Under the pieces are notes generated by a model. The model was not told the DNA's origin, searched no databases, and worked only from the letters and a program-made list of their open reading frames with translations. A stretch of DNA of 64,000 nt from Linum tenue (lineage: Eukaryota; Streptophyta; Magnoliopsida; Malpighiales; Linaceae): positions 55,932,679-55,996,678 of the forward strand of contig CAMGYJ010000004.1 of NCBI GenBank assembly GCA_946122785.1, given 5' to 3'. This document shows, one piece after another, positions 23,307 to 35,234 of the stretch; position 1 is the first letter of the stretch, and every line of letters starts with the position of its first letter. A program made the translations under genes and the position numbers.

Positions 23307-25431
23307 TTAATAAAGTCCTGCTGCTCTCTGCTCACCTCCAGCAGAGTTTGCTTTGGCATAAGGTGACTGCACGCTGTCTTCATCAGACTCGCTCCCAGAT
23401 GAGCTCTCAGATCCTGATTCTGCACCCAAATACATCAATTTCTCATTTTCCTGCACATCTCATTATTCATTGCACAGTAATGGTCACCATCAACGACAAA
23501 TAATACACATTCTGAGTTTTAAAAACAGCAAACAGTGCCAAAGGAACAAACCACTTGATGAGGAAGAACCGTTGCGGCTGCTACTCCTTGAATCACCAGA
23601 GCTGCTTGACTTGTCACTCCCACATCCAATCAAATCCTTCTCTATCTCCACCGGCGGATAATTCCCAACTGGACTCTCCTCTCCAATGTCCACTTCTTCC
23701 TCCACAATCATGTTCCTCCCCGTTTCAGGACTCATTTCCGGACCCTACACAAAAAACCCACATTCATAATATGAAACCCATCTAACCACAGATATAGTGA
23801 AGGAAACACAATTGCAGAACCGGAAATGAGTAAATGCACAGGATGACAATAGGGCAGTTTTTTGCTTGATACCATACCTGGGTGATGAATTTGTTTTCTT
23901 CAAGTTGGTTCTGCAGCTGCAACTGCTCCTGCCTCTTCATCTTGTTAAAGAGTTTCCTGTACTTGGTCACCAGTCTATCCAGTTCCCACAGCGTCTCCAC
24001 ATCCATGGCATCGAAATCAATCACAATTTCATCGTCCTCTTGTTCCAATCCCCCATTCCGCTTCCTCAGAATCTGCACTACCTGATCCATCTTATCAGGC
24101 GGCAGCCCTTGTAAATCCTTCCCTAACTTGTCCCTTTCTTCTACAGTCATTCGTCTCTTGATTGGATCCCGGGCTTTTGGCTTCGGCGGCTTCCCAACTC
24201 TCAAATGCTGCTGCTCCACCGTGGCAGCCTTGCCGACCTGCAAGTCCTGCTGCTCCTCTGTAACGGCCGCCGCAACCTCTTCAACATCTGTTTCCATGGC
24301 ATCGATAACTGACTGATGAGACACCGCCGCTCTCTCCAGTAATGCAGGCTGAAATTTACCCACATCCTGACTCTGCCGTGAAATCTTACGCTGCTCAGCA
24401 TCGAACTTCTTATTTGCAGGCTCAAACATATCGTCGAAAAACTTGAGCAGCTGCTTCGCGAATCCGTGCACTTCGTGCCCAATAGGGTTGTATGTCATCG
24501 CGTTTGCAAAAGTAAGCCTCACATCGCCTGCGAAATCAACGGGAGACTTGTAAAATCCATCGTCGAGATTGGATTTCACGGTACCCAGATCCATTGGCCT
24601 CTTGATTACCTGGTTATAATCGTACAACCGCATTCCCACCACATCGACCGGCTCGTTGAACCACACAGCAGATCTGTGCTTCATCACCTTACCCAGTATT
24701 TGCCGGCACCTTCTCATCATGCTCATCAGTACCTTGTCCCGTAGCGGACTAGTCCTGGGCTGCCGTTTGGGTTCCAACTCACGGGGCGACGGGGAGCTAG
24801 GTTTCGAGCCCTGACCCGGAACAAGAATTGGGAAATTCTTCTTGGATTTTTGCCCCTTCGAGTCGCGATTCTGTTGGCCGGCCTTCGTCCCGCTTGCAAC
24901 CCGGTTGGTGAATTGGGGCTCGGGCAATGGCGGTGGATGTGCAGTGGAGAGCTGGAAACTAGGGTAAACTGGTCGAGGTTCAGAGTTCAGTCGGTCTAAC
25001 CTCGTTCTCACGGCGCGGACCTGTTCGAGCTCCAATTGAAGGCGCCTCTTCAATTCTTTCAATTCTTGCCCTGAGTGCGCATCGAGATTGAACGTCACGT
25101 AACCGCCGTGGTAGGACTCCTTCACTTCGCCGTCGCCGGGAGCCACCCTCCACTTCGGCGAGCCAGCATCCGGATTCGGCAGTAGCATTCTGCCGACGCG
25201 GTGATCGCCAGACGGATTACGGATCTGGATTGAACTTTGTAAGAACCTTGGAGGTGGAACGGGACTCGGGTTCGGGTCACGGCCGGGGAAGAAATCGTCA
25301 TGGCTGTGACTGACGCCGTTGCGGCTCTTATTTGCGTTGGTGGCGGCGGTAACGGAGGTGTATGTCCTCATGTACGTCTCACTGTCTCCCCAATGCGGGC
25401 CATTTTTGCTGGCTAGAACTGCCGATGCCAT
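23307..25431 (-). CDS. Bromodomain + NET transcription factor, GTE (BET) family
   Basis: Model: complement(join(23307..23419, 23555..23744, 23878..25431)), 618 aa, phases agree at both introns. A bromodomain at about 235-345 carries WFNEPVDVVGMRLYDY, VIKRPMDLGTVKSNLDDGFY and the acetyl-lysine-binding Asn context MTYNP. A NET/ET domain lies at about 425-490 (RMTVEERDKLGKDLQGLPPD, EIVIDFDAMDVETLWELD). The C-terminus is Ser/Asp/Glu rich (SGSESDEDSVQSPYA), as in GTE3/GTE4-type proteins. It binds acetylated histones in the nucleus and regulates transcription. A MULE (25622-26511) sits 190 bp upstream of the ATG and may lie within or next to the 5' UTR or promoter. Which GTE orthologue it is was not determined. 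Confidence 0.95.
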
Positions 25432-25621
25432 AAACGGAAAGTTAACCTAGACTCGGTACCGGCTAATCGCCGGCGAGGAAGGAGGAATGGAAATGGCGGG
25501 CGATCATGATTGAGCGAGCGGGAAAATCAGAGAGTAAAATTACTGGCTTCTAGAAAGAAAATGAAAAAAAAAAACGACTAGAGAGAGAGGGGAGAGAGAA
25601 GTCGGGGCGAGGGTTTTTTAT

Positions 25622-26511
25622 GGGAGTTGCTAAAGGTCGCCCTTAAAATTGCTAAAGATCGCCCTAAAAAATATGAAAGTTACACTTTTAACCCTTTAGC
25701 TTCTTTATTTTCCCTTAGAAAACAAACGCCACTTAAACTAGGAAAAAAAAAACTATCCAATAAGAGGGAACGAAGAATCCACTTATTATTATATTTATAT
25801 TATTATAAATTATAATACTAAATTTATATTTAAATAATTAATTAAATTACAGTTTATTATATATTTAAATAATTAATTACAAAAAAAAAATACCAACCGC
25901 GGTCAACGCACGATGTGACCGTCGGCCAACCGCAACCAACATGCGGTTGGTCCATAGGCCGACCGCGAGTTGACCGCGTTCAACCGATGGTGCAACCGCG
26001 CAATGACTGCGGTCGGCCGATGGACCAACCGCGCGTTGACCGCGGTTGTCCGATGGATCAACAACACTTCGACGGCGGTCAAGGTTCTCTGGCGACAACT
26101 GGCGCGCCGGTGGGAGAGCACATAGCCGGTGACGACGACGGACGACGGGAAAGGAGATAGGATGGCCGGCGACGTGCGTGGACGACGATGGTCTTTTAGC
26201 GGTTGGCCGACTGGTCGACTGGGGGCTCCGTGGACAAGTGGTTGGCGGCGGATTTTGCCTATGCTGGTCGTCTTCTTCGGCGACGTGGGAGGCCGACGAC
26301 GAAAGGAGGGTGCGGTGGAGGTGGGTGTTGGGCTGTTGGCGGCGGGATGGACGTGGGCCATTAGTCATGGGAAGAGGTACGGACATCTAGGGTTTATTTA
26401 GGAGTTGTTTGTTTGTTTTAATTTTAAAATTTAAGTTAAGGGTATATTGGTAATTTAATCTTTAATTTAGGGCGATCAATAGCAATTTTAAGGGCGACGT
26501 TTAGCGATTCA
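25622..26511. mobile_element. Mutator-like element B (890 bp) at the GTE promoter
   Basis: A perfect 9-bp target duplication GTTTTTTAT (25613-25621 and 26512-26520), diagnostic for Mutator. Ends: GGGAGTTGCTAAAGGTCGCC left, complement of right TGAATCGCTAAACGTCGCCC; a second GCTAAAGATCGCCCT motif follows inside. The interior (25905-26390) is GC-rich and open in several frames on both strands. It includes repeated CAACCGCGGT/GACCGCGGTTG-type words. No transposase is present. It shares its ends with element C. Confidence 0.92.
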
Positions 26512-26520
26512 GTTTTTTAT

Positions 26521-27070
26521 CCCTCTACGCAACCATGGATGAGAGCACGGAAAGGGAAAGGCAACTTCCCTTCCTTCTTAAAGACGATCACGATCTACCC
26601 GTACTAGTCGCGGGCAGCTGTATCAGCCGTCGATATCTGATCAGACGGTTTATATATGTTTTGTACTTTTATTTTTTGCCTGCCCCAGCTCAATTTCCCG
26701 TGTCCATCTGGCACGAACGGTTATGATCGTAGAAACATACACGTGGGAATTTTTTAGCCTTTGGTTTCTCTCTCCCTAGTGTCTACCTTGGGCTCCTCAA
26801 ACAATTTTTTGCGGTTTTTCTCGAGGATTAAAATACTGTCGGCGGTTTGACATGAAAAACCTCATACCATAAACAAATTTGGTAGACGGTATTTAGCGAT
26901 ATAATACGGTTGAACCATGATTAAACCACGATTTTAGCATAAAATACTCTACCGCTGATTTTTCCGGTACGACTTCCAGTACTGGTATTTCAATCAATGG
27001 TTTTTCTTTCTTTTTCGTAATTACTGTTTTTTTTTCAGAATTCCAACTCAATTAACTACAGTAACTAAGA
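26521..27070. other. Upstream flank of the MULE, nothing recognised
   Basis: Probably the displaced upstream region of the GTE gene. A short plus-strand frame (26535-26726) has no recognisable motif and is not supported as a gene. Confidence 0.45.
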
Positions 27071-27078
27071 CTTCCTTC

Positions 27079-27278
27079 CAATGTAGTAAACATCACGCTT
27101 TAAAGTTTAACAACTTACGCTTTTACGTTTTTTGGGTCAGCAAAACGCTTCTACGCAAAATCATATTTTTTTATAGCTAATGTAGTTAAAAATGCGCTTT
27201 AAATCTTAAAAAATTATGATTTTACTCTTACAGATCACCAAAACGCTTCTATGTAGAAACGCGCTTTTGACTACATTG
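27079..27278. mobile_element. Small hAT-like MITE (200 bp)
   Basis: Ends CAATGTAGTAAACATCACGC and the complement of the right end CAATGTAGTCAAAAGCGCG form inverted repeats. They are flanked by a perfect 8-bp direct repeat CTTCCTTC (27071-27078 and 27279-27286). The interior has two related AAAACGCTTCTA units. Confidence 0.8.
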
Positions 27279-27286
27279 CTTCCTTC

Positions 27287-27827
27287 CAATAATTATTAAA
27301 GTTAATCAGTGAGTAAGAGGTTTGGAAAAGGAGGAGGAAATTAGGGATTGCACCGGAGGAATGAGTATGCAATAGGGAGGGTCTGAGACAAAAACGGTGG
27401 CGGTCGACAACAACAATGTTAGTGGTGTGATGCGGGAGTCGTTGGGGAGTGCTATTGGGATATGGCATCCGGAAAAATGTCAGCCACAAACCATTTGTAG
27501 GCGGTTGATGAAAAGACACAGATTGTGTTGTGTGTAGGCGAACAAATTTGCTTGGGTATTCATATACTTGCGGCACAATCAAGTTGGTCTTAGGGTTAGA
27601 CATGAAGGCACGAACGCAGAGTTCTCGGAGGCAGATGAATTTGTTGCGATATCGGTAGAATCATGGTGACGACAAGGATGGAGGTGATTATGCTTGTTGG
27701 CTACCATAGATCTAGACATGTTCTTCTGTGGACATCGATCGATCTGCTCCATCATCAGCGCTCTCGTCGTTGTGCGACTAGTCAAGATATTCTTGACCCA
27801 TGTTTTTTAGAGCTCTGACCTTTCGAG
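27287..27827. other. Intergenic, nothing recognised
   Basis: Short open frames on the minus strand (27271-27785) show no domain and change frame often. No element ends were found. Confidence 0.4.
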
Positions 27828-30800
27828 ATGCTCTTCATCGGTGTTTGCCTCTATCATTTTCAATTGCTTGGTTTTGGGAAACAGTTTACTAACTTTCATC
27901 TCTCAAAAGAGGAAGCTAATATAATCAAGGTCGACCAGGAAGATGTGGATCTCATTGTGGAAAGTGTGGTTACCGAGTTGGGAGCCATTGGTCTCCTCCA
28001 AGGCCAAAAGAATCCAGGCCTGAAGTTTCGTAAGGAAACTTTAATGGCAGCTTGGAAGTTGAAGAAAGAGTGATATTCAGTATGATGAAGGTGGCAAGTA
28101 CGCCTTTCAATTCTTCACTAAAGACGACACGAAAAAGTTCATGTATAGAGGGCCTTGTAATTTAGAAAATAATCTACTCATACAGATTATATGTCAACTG
28201 TCTCTTATGCAATGCTGGTGAATGCCCCCAAATCAGAGTTCTTTCATCCTAGTAGGGGATTTGCAGCAATGCGACCTCCTTTCTCCTTACTTGTCTTTCT
28301 TGTGCTCTGAGGGCCCTCTTTGTTTTAATGGATTGGTATGAGAAAAGAATACGAGTTCATGAAATAAAATTTTGGAATAAAGCTTCAATCATATCACATC
28401 TCTTATTTGTTGATGATTGTATTATGTTTGTTAGAGCGATTGTGGAGAAAGGAAGGAATATGAAAGCAATCCTCGAGGCTTATGAGAATGAGTATGGGCA
28501 AATGGTGAATTTTGACAAGTCTGAAGCTTTATTCAGCATGACATATCGACAGTTAGGAATGCAAGAATCTATAATGAATTGAACATCAAAGAAGTCGATA
28601 AAGTTACCAAATATCTTGGACTCCATACAATGGTTGAAAGATAAGAAGAAGTCGTCTCAACAATCTTAGAGACAGAGTTCGAAATAAACTCAGCAAATGG
28701 GTGAGAAAAATGTTTTCTAATGCGGGGAAATAGGTCCTTATTAAAAGCATTGCTCAACCACAATCGGCTTACGTGATGTTAGTCGTCAAACTTCCACATT
28801 GTATCATTGACGATCTCCACGTTTAATGAAAAACTTCTGGTGAGGGGGAAAAAGATTTAGATAGAAGAATTCATTGGAAGAGGTGAGAAAGATTATGCAG
28901 GTGAAAGGAGGATGAAGGGATGGGGTTCAGGAATCTCAGGTTGTTTAAGATTGACCAAAGCGAAATCTCGGGAGTCTTCACATCAAACCTAAATCTCTTG
29001 TAGCAAGACTGATCACAACAAAATATCACCTCAGATGCTCTATTTGGGAGGATAAGATTGGATGGCGACCAAACTACATTTGAAGAAGTCTCTAGAGCGT
29101 GCATGACTTACTAAATTTTGGTTGCAGATGAAAGATTGGACTGGGAGAAGATGTCATAATATGGGGGGATAAGTAGATGGCAGGTTTTGATAATTACTAG
29201 GTTGTTTCTTTTTGCCCATTCATGGAGTGGGATGCAAAGGTTTCATGCCTTATTGATCAAGAGTCCAGGACATGGAGGAAAGACCTTTCAGAGGTTATTT
29301 TTACCCGTGAGGACAGTACACTATTCTTGCCATTCAACTTTAGTTCTCGATTGAGAAAGTTTATAAGTGTTGGATAGCAGGGTCGGTGAATGGATTCCAG
29401 AGACCCAGTTTTGAAAAAAGAATTGAGGCCTAACGACAAAGGGGTAACGGGAAAAGAATTGAGGCCCTATTCATGGGCTACTTATACTAACAAGGTGAGC
29501 TTGACCTTGCATAAGCGGAGCCAGAAAAAACGTCCATAAAAAAGACGCTTACTGTCGGTTCTTCATTCAACGCACTTCCACTGGAGGGTCCTATTAGATA
29601 TTGTTACTTTTTCTCGAACTATATGGGGATTATTTTGTGTCGTTAGCTTGCAACGACAAAGGGGTAACAGGAAGGGCCTTGTTAATTAGGCATATATTTA
29701 CTTTTTTATACATTTTATGTGTTTGACGGTTGCTTTGCTCATTTTAATGGGTGGCTATTAATTCACTCTAACCCATGCATTTCATAAGGCCCGGGCATTT
29801 CATAAGCCTTAGTTAATACTACAGACTCATTTATGTATCTGATGGAGGCCCTAAAATCATGAGGCCCTGTGTTGCCGGGCCTGTCAACAGAGGTCCATAG
29901 CCAGGCCTGTTAGATAGGTAATGAATTATGAAAGTGGGCATTTTTTGGTCAAATATGGATATGCAATGGAACAAGAAAGATTATAAGCATAAAATGAAAG
30001 AGGTTTTGGTGGTCATAGGGGCGAAGAATTTAGTTGGAAGAAGCTTTAGATGCTCAATATTTCAGGTAAGTTGAAGGTATTCCTTTGGAAAGTGACTCGT
30101 AACATCCTGTCGGTTGGTGTGAAAATAAATAGGAGAGTCAAACCAAAGGGTGATGAGCCCCAACTATGGTACGAAAGAAATATTGTACGAAAGAAATATT
30201 TAAACACGGATTACTCGATTGTTGGTGGACGGGAAAGATCTGGAGTAAAACTCATATTTTTTATATGTCTTATAAAGTAGAGAATCTGAGTTGTAAAGAA
30301 TGGAAAAAATTCTCCTTGCTCTAGTTCTTTCGGAAGGAGAGGAATAATTTCACTCGACAAAATCTTCATTTGGAATCTACACGCTGAACACTAATGTTGG
30401 TACTGTTAAAATCTAAAATGGGGAGGTGGGCCTTCACTGCATTTAAGGGATTGGAATGTGAAAGTGGTCTTCACAACAAACAAGCATGTTAAGATCCCTT
30501 GGCCACATGAAATTGCTGAAGGAATGACCATCCTTTATGGCATGCAGAAGGTTTTGGAGAAAGGGTACAACCCTGTCAAGGTGGAATCTAATTGTATGAA
30601 AGTAGTCATAATGCTAAAAGGGGAGCTTGATAGTCAATCGAAAATTTCAATTGTTTGCAGGGATATTCTGGAGTAGGCAGCTGCTGCAAATGTTGTTGAG
30701 TGGAAGTTCATTTTTAGAGAGGAAAACAATGTTTCTCATTTAATAGCTCATGTTGTGAAATGAGCTGATGTTGGGAAGTTTGTTTGAGATTTTAGTTGCC

Positions 30801-30850
30801 CTTCTTAGATTGTTGATGTTGTGCCCTTGAGACAACATATTGATTTCTAA
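27828..30850 (+). pseudogene. Decayed LINE with ORF1 fused to late reverse transcriptase, interrupted by a hAT element
   Basis: The reading order on the plus strand is: ORF1 DUF4283-like (LSKEEANIIKVDQEDVDLIV, then YAFQFFTKDDTKKFMYRGPC after frameshifts); directly a reverse-transcriptase piece (CDLLSPYLSFLCSEGP, resembling GDPLSPYLF); the catalytic-site region SHLLFVDDCIMF (FVDD for the usual FADD); VNFDKSEALF; a zf-RVT piece (LNISGKLKVFLWKVTRNIL, about 30050); and RNase H-like EIAEGMTILYGMQKVLEKGY (about 30500). The endonuclease and the first half of the RT are missing, so a large internal deletion joined ORF1 to late RT. Many stops and frameshifts. A hAT element lies inside at 29378-29909. 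Confidence 0.8.
29378..29909. mobile_element. hAT-like element (532 bp) nested in the LINE remnant
   Basis: Ends CAGGGTCGG and CCAGGCCTG are short inverted repeats. The flanks TTGGATAG (29370-29377) and TTAGATAG (29910-29917) match 7 of 8. The interior contains GAGGCCC words in both halves. The LINE reading resumes after it. Confidence 0.7.
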
Positions 30851-30914
30851 GAAATTCCATCAAATAATTCTTAAAAAAAACCACAGTAACTTATTCCCAA
30901 ATCAATTGTAACCT

Positions 30915-31460
30915 TAGGGATGGACAATGAACGGGTTATCCATTAAACCCACCCGAATCCACTCAATACGGTTTTGGATCGATATGATGGGCGATCTTTT
31001 TTGTGACCCATATAATTTCAGTGGGTGGCGGACAAGTAATTGGCCCATAAAATCATTTGATATATTGTACCGCTAATTTTCATTCTATAATGAATCAAAT
31101 ATTTTTCAATTATTAATCATGATTAATTCAATTAAATGATATATAAATTTTTCTTGACTTACAATATAACTTGTGCATTATTTTTTTTTTTAAGAATACG
31201 ATAAATATCCATTAAATTTTTTCACAAATGAGATCATTGATGTCATATTATGCAATAAAATTCTCCTGAATTTTGTAGTTTCATTTGATATTCAATTAGT
31301 TTCTTATAAAATTTTAGGGTTATCACCCATAAATATCTTATTACTTGAAAAAATTTTTACCATCAAAATCGCCAAACCCAACCAACCCATCCATGACGAT
31401 ACAATGGATGGGTGTGAGTTATTTTTTCATCACCCACCAAAACCTTGGGTGGATGAATTT
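30915..31460. mobile_element. Partial hAT-like element
   Basis: The left end TAGGGATGGACAATG and interior words (ACCCACCCG, AACCCATCCA, GGATGGGTG) match the hAT MITEs seen elsewhere in the window. No right terminus or target duplication could be found; the right limit is approximate. Confidence 0.5.
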
Positions 31461-31589
31461 TAGCGCACAAATGTGTAGAAAGAAAAGCTCCTGCTAATCG
31501 AGCTTCCTTCTCCCCCACATCCCTCTAGAATTAACTTTAAAACCTACTTAACAGTAAACCTAAACTAAAACTAACTTGATCAACACCAG

Positions 31590-32600
31590 GAGCAACAAAC
31601 AACAAGCATCTTTCCTTCTACCACCACCATTCCACTTTTGACCTTCTTATAGAGCCTCCCTTTTGTTGTTTCTCGACCTCAGTTGCCATTTGCACCAAAC
31701 CCTCGATCTCTAATTAATGGTGAATCACAAACACATGTATGATTTCTCGATTGAGACCATTGAGATACCTAGCAATAGTCGCCTCTGTATCTTCATTGAT
31801 GTGAGCTCGGATCATAAGGCCATCTCTTTGAAATAGTCATCCACACTCTTTGTACCTTGCCTTAACGCAAAGAAATTTTGGTGAAGCTCATGTCGATGGT
31901 GAATGTGAACAAATCGCTTGCTCATAACCGCCATCATCTCTTGACACGTTGCTATGGGTTCCTCCTCATGCATTCTCCTCGTGGCACACAACTGATCCCA
32001 CCAAATATTCGCATAATCAGAGAACTCAAGGTCAATGATGGTTAGCTTCTTCCAATCAGAGTAGTCACGACACTCGAACATATACTCCATCTTCTGTTTG
32101 CATTCTAGGTAAGCTTCTAGGTCACTCCTCCCTTGAAACGAAGGAACTTTCACCTTCAGCCCCCTCATATCATCATCTCTGTGATGGGGAAACTCTTTTT
32201 CCTTGTCAAGCTCCTCGTAGTATCGAGCTTCTGGAGCCCTTCAAGACTGAGGTTGAGCACGATCTCCTCTACCTCAACCTCTTCCTCGTAAGGCTTCAGC
32301 TTGAGGGTTCCTCAAAGCTCGATACTGACCATCGCCGCCTAGGATTTGAAATTGTCTCCCTCGTGGTGGTGGTGGTGGTGCTTCTTCCTCGTATTGTTGT
32401 GAAGATTAATGGCTTGAGCCATCTCCTCGAGGGAATTATGAAGTTGATCATGTTGGGTTCGCATCATGCTTGTAATATGACCATCTAGGGCTTTCATTGT
32501 GGCTCAAGGAATTCCCTCCACATTCTGAATCTCCACTGCCTCGTCTTGTGCCTCACGAGTGTCAGCTTCTTTCCTGGCATGATGCTCAAACTCAAAACAA
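31590..32600 (-). pseudogene. Ty3/gypsy gag remnant
   Basis: The minus strand contains KVKVPSFQGRSDLEAYLECK, MEYMFECRDYSDWKKL, YANIWWDQL, MSKRFVHIHHRHELHQNF and KSVDDYFKEM. This is the classical plant gypsy Gag order (cf. 'WWDQL', 'VEDYYKEME'). After a frame change it reads IRAHINEDTEATIARYLNGL and LVQMATEVEKQQ. Upstream pieces (about 32170-32580) are frameshifted. Retrotransposition-dead. Confidence 0.85.
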
Positions 32601-33599
32601 GGTAATATCTGTCAATTAAATTTAAGATTAATGGTACGAACAAAGTAAAGGACCTCACCAAATCACTCCCTCACATGTTTCACACGTTTGGAGATCACTC
32701 TTGTTCTTACCACTCGTGTATCACTAAAAACAATTGGCTTTTACCCCATCATGATCTCATGAAGCCTCTTTCCACTCTCGCTCTTGAAACCCTAGCAAGA
32801 TTTCGAACAAGAACTAACAAGACTTGACCAAGAATCAACAAGTATCAATCAAGAACTAACAAGACTCGACCATGAATTAACAAACTCGATCAAGAAAGCA
32901 AACTTGCGTGATCTAGCCTTTGTAATTGCCTTTTGCGAGCTACTCTTTTGATATTTTATGCTCGTTTTTTGTATTGTCTAGAATGACTATTTCTAACAAA
33001 TACGCGTTACAATCTAGAAAGAAATTAAACAACTCAAAAACGAAAATTAAAACCTTCTTGGAGATGTTTAAGAACTTAAAACCTGTTTGGTTGATTTTTC
33101 GTACAAGATATGAAGGATATGTATGCCACTGTGTTTGAATCGCAACTCGAATAGCACCTGATATAAGACGAGGTTCTAACTCTTAGACTTGAGCATTCAG
33201 AAACGCAACAAAGTTCGATTAGTAACACAACGACTAAAAAAGCTAACTCGAACCAAAATCATGATTGGATAGAGGGTGAAGTATACGAAGTGACTCCACA
33301 ACTAGGATGATTGGATGGTTGATAACGTCAAGTTCTCCTTGTAGGCTTGATTACACGAATGGACAAGAAAGAAATCAATAGCTCAATAATGAACAATAAA
33401 AAACTAGGGTTTCAAATTGATAAAAACTTGTTCAGCTTATAGGCAAATCCTCTTATATTTATAAAGATTACTAAACAATGTATCTACTCGTAATTAACCA
33501 AAAATCCAACTCTTACTAGCTATAGAATCCAAATGGCATAAGGAAAAGGAAACAAGAGCAAAGACCCACCCAAAAGTTTCTCCATTCATCAAGAATGAC
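32601..33599 (-). other. Probable LTR or LTR remnant between gypsy pieces
   Basis: On the minus strand this lies downstream of a pol terminus (33603-33858) and upstream of gag, which is where an LTR would sit if two elements share one. I could not find clean TG...CA ends, a primer-binding site or a matching second copy. The interior has repeated words such as CAAGAACTAACAAGACT (around 32800-32860). Confidence 0.3.
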
Positions 33600-33602
33600 T
33601 TA

Positions 33603-33858
33603 ACCGTCAAGTAAACTACTTTCTTCATTCTGCCGAGTTGGGCTCTTCTTCTTGGACGTGGATGATGTTGATTTCTTGGCCAACGAACAACTCAGAATCC
33701 AATGATGGAAACCTCTTGGCCAAATAAGTTTGTAGTTGTGATTTGAGTGCTTTGATTTGACTTCGAGTAATTGAACAATTCTCTTGGACAGTCTCATCTC
33801 GCATCAACGTTGGAAGTGTAGCAGCCTTGGTGTTGATGCACTCATCAAAGGGAACCAA
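33603..33858 (-). pseudogene. C-terminus of a gypsy polyprotein
   Basis: The minus strand reads CSITRSQIKALKSQLQTYLA and ends INIIHVQEEEPNSAE. The ITRSxxKAL motif is typical of the last ~80 residues of plant gypsy Pol. No integrase or RT is adjacent on its upstream side. Confidence 0.55.
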
Positions 33859-34451
33859 GCTTTTGATTGAAAAAATCGACTTGAATGAATTAAATTGAAA
33901 GCTATCATGTTACGATTAAAAGGTCTGGAAATACGTTGCTCTCTCCTTTCCTCTGCTTGTCTGAAAATATAGTTGCCTCGATTTTTTAATCTCTTATATT
34001 CGACATTGATTGTAACAAAGGCTTCTCTGACACTATAAACTAGTGTTTGTAAAACATACGATCCGATTACGAATAAACTTCTATCGGAGCCTAACCAATA
34101 TGTGGGTTTTGACGATATAAAACAATTAAACCTTTAATAAATCACAATTTCAACATGTTGTTTCCAATATGATTTTTACATATCCTTGGACACTATAACC
34201 CACAGGAAAGTGAGCAACAACCAACAAGAAGAGAAGAAGCGAGCTGTTTATCCATTTTTCCATTTACACGAAACGCAGAGCAAAGAAAAGGACGATACGC
34301 AGAGTAGAGAAATTTCTGTCAGATGAACACACAAGTGTAAGCTTTGTCCTCGGTAAATGACAGGGATAGAAATACATATAGTGAAATCAAATTACACATG
34401 GCGGTGATTGGGTTGGGGAAGGAACTTAAATCACACTGATATGTGGACAGA
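33859..34451. other. Intergenic and 3' UTR of the CYSTM gene
   Basis: No features apart from the presumed 3' UTR of the minus-strand gene ending at 34452. Confidence 0.45.
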
Positions 34452-34887
34452 TCAAGTGAGGAAGATGATGGATGGGTCGCAGCAGCACTCGTCAATGAGG
34501 CAGCAGCAGCAAAGAGCAGCCAGACTTTGTCAAACCAGGTAACCAAAAACAGGGGAACTCATTCAGCCACCGGAAACAGAGGAAAAACGTAGACAAGGCT
34601 TTAAATAAATTTAAACAAAAACTTGATAGAATCGGAGCCCTAATGCTTACCATCCTTCAAGGAAGCCAGGCTGCTTCCTGGGCGGCGGAGCGGCGTACTG
34701 TGGTGGCGGCATCACCGGCGGCCCTTGATAGTACCCTGCAACCGTGTAACCAACACCAGATCAAAGCTTCAGAAAGTTAGTAAGAGAGAAACAGAAAGCG
34801 AAACAATAGAAAAGGCGGGTGAAGAAGCAATTGAGTGGAGGTGGAACCTTGAGCAGGGTAAGGTTGGGCGTACTTGGGATCGCTCAT
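34452..34887 (-). CDS. Small cysteine-rich CYSTM-domain membrane protein, 65 aa
   Basis: Model: complement(join(34452..34524, 34651..34735, 34848..34887)), all GT-AG with matching phases. The N-terminus MSDPKYAQPYPAQGYYQGPP is a Pro/Tyr/Gln-rich, XYPPP-like tail. It is followed by PRKQPGFLEGCLAALCCCC and LIDECCCDPSIIFLT, the CYSTM module: a short hydrophobic segment with a Cys cluster. Family members are small tail-anchored membrane proteins linked to stress tolerance; Arabidopsis WIH1/WIH2 act in germ-cell formation. It is not visible as one long open frame because each exon is under 90 nt. MULE C begins 348 bp upstream of the start. The exact orthologue is unassigned. Confidence 0.92.
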
Positions 34888-35234
34888 TTCTGTTGTTTCT
34901 TTTAAGGCTGAAGGATGAAGAAGAAGAAACGAAAGAAACAGTAGGGGAAATGGTGTATTTGGTTTCAATTGAGAAACAAGGCTGATTTATCTTTCTACTC
35001 TTATATGTAAAGAAGGAATAAAGAACCTTCCCAACCAAATCCACTTCTTCATTTATTAATTCTGCAGATTTCTAGCACCTTCTGATGCTACAACTTGCGT
35101 GTTCCTTTACAGGCAGTTGTTTGATCTAAGAAGTTAAGAATTTATTATCCCATATGACAAAAATAAAAAACAAAAAACAAATTTATTATCCCTTTCCCCC
35201 GTTTTCGATTTACTTAACTAACACAATTTTCTAG
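34888..35234 (-). promoter_or_regulatory. Residual promoter/5' UTR of the CYSTM gene
   Basis: Only about 350 bp separate the start codon from MULE C, so the native proximal promoter and 5' UTR must lie here or further upstream beyond the element. No specific motif was assigned. Confidence 0.4.

Noticed and set aside
25877..26386. 169- and 152-codon minus-strand frames in MULE B
   Set aside because: Both strands and several frames are open over the same GC-rich repeat-like DNA; Arg/Pro/Ser composition is compositional, no domain seen.
26535..26726. Short frame starting MDESTERERQLPFLL near the MULE B right flank
   Set aside because: Looked at as a lost first exon of a neighbouring gene, but no donor leads to a matching second exon and no family is recognised.
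32340..32400. Trinucleotide run (GGTGGTGGTGG / CACCACCACC) as a His-tag-like motif
   Set aside because: It is part of the frameshifted gypsy gag remnant, not a protein feature.
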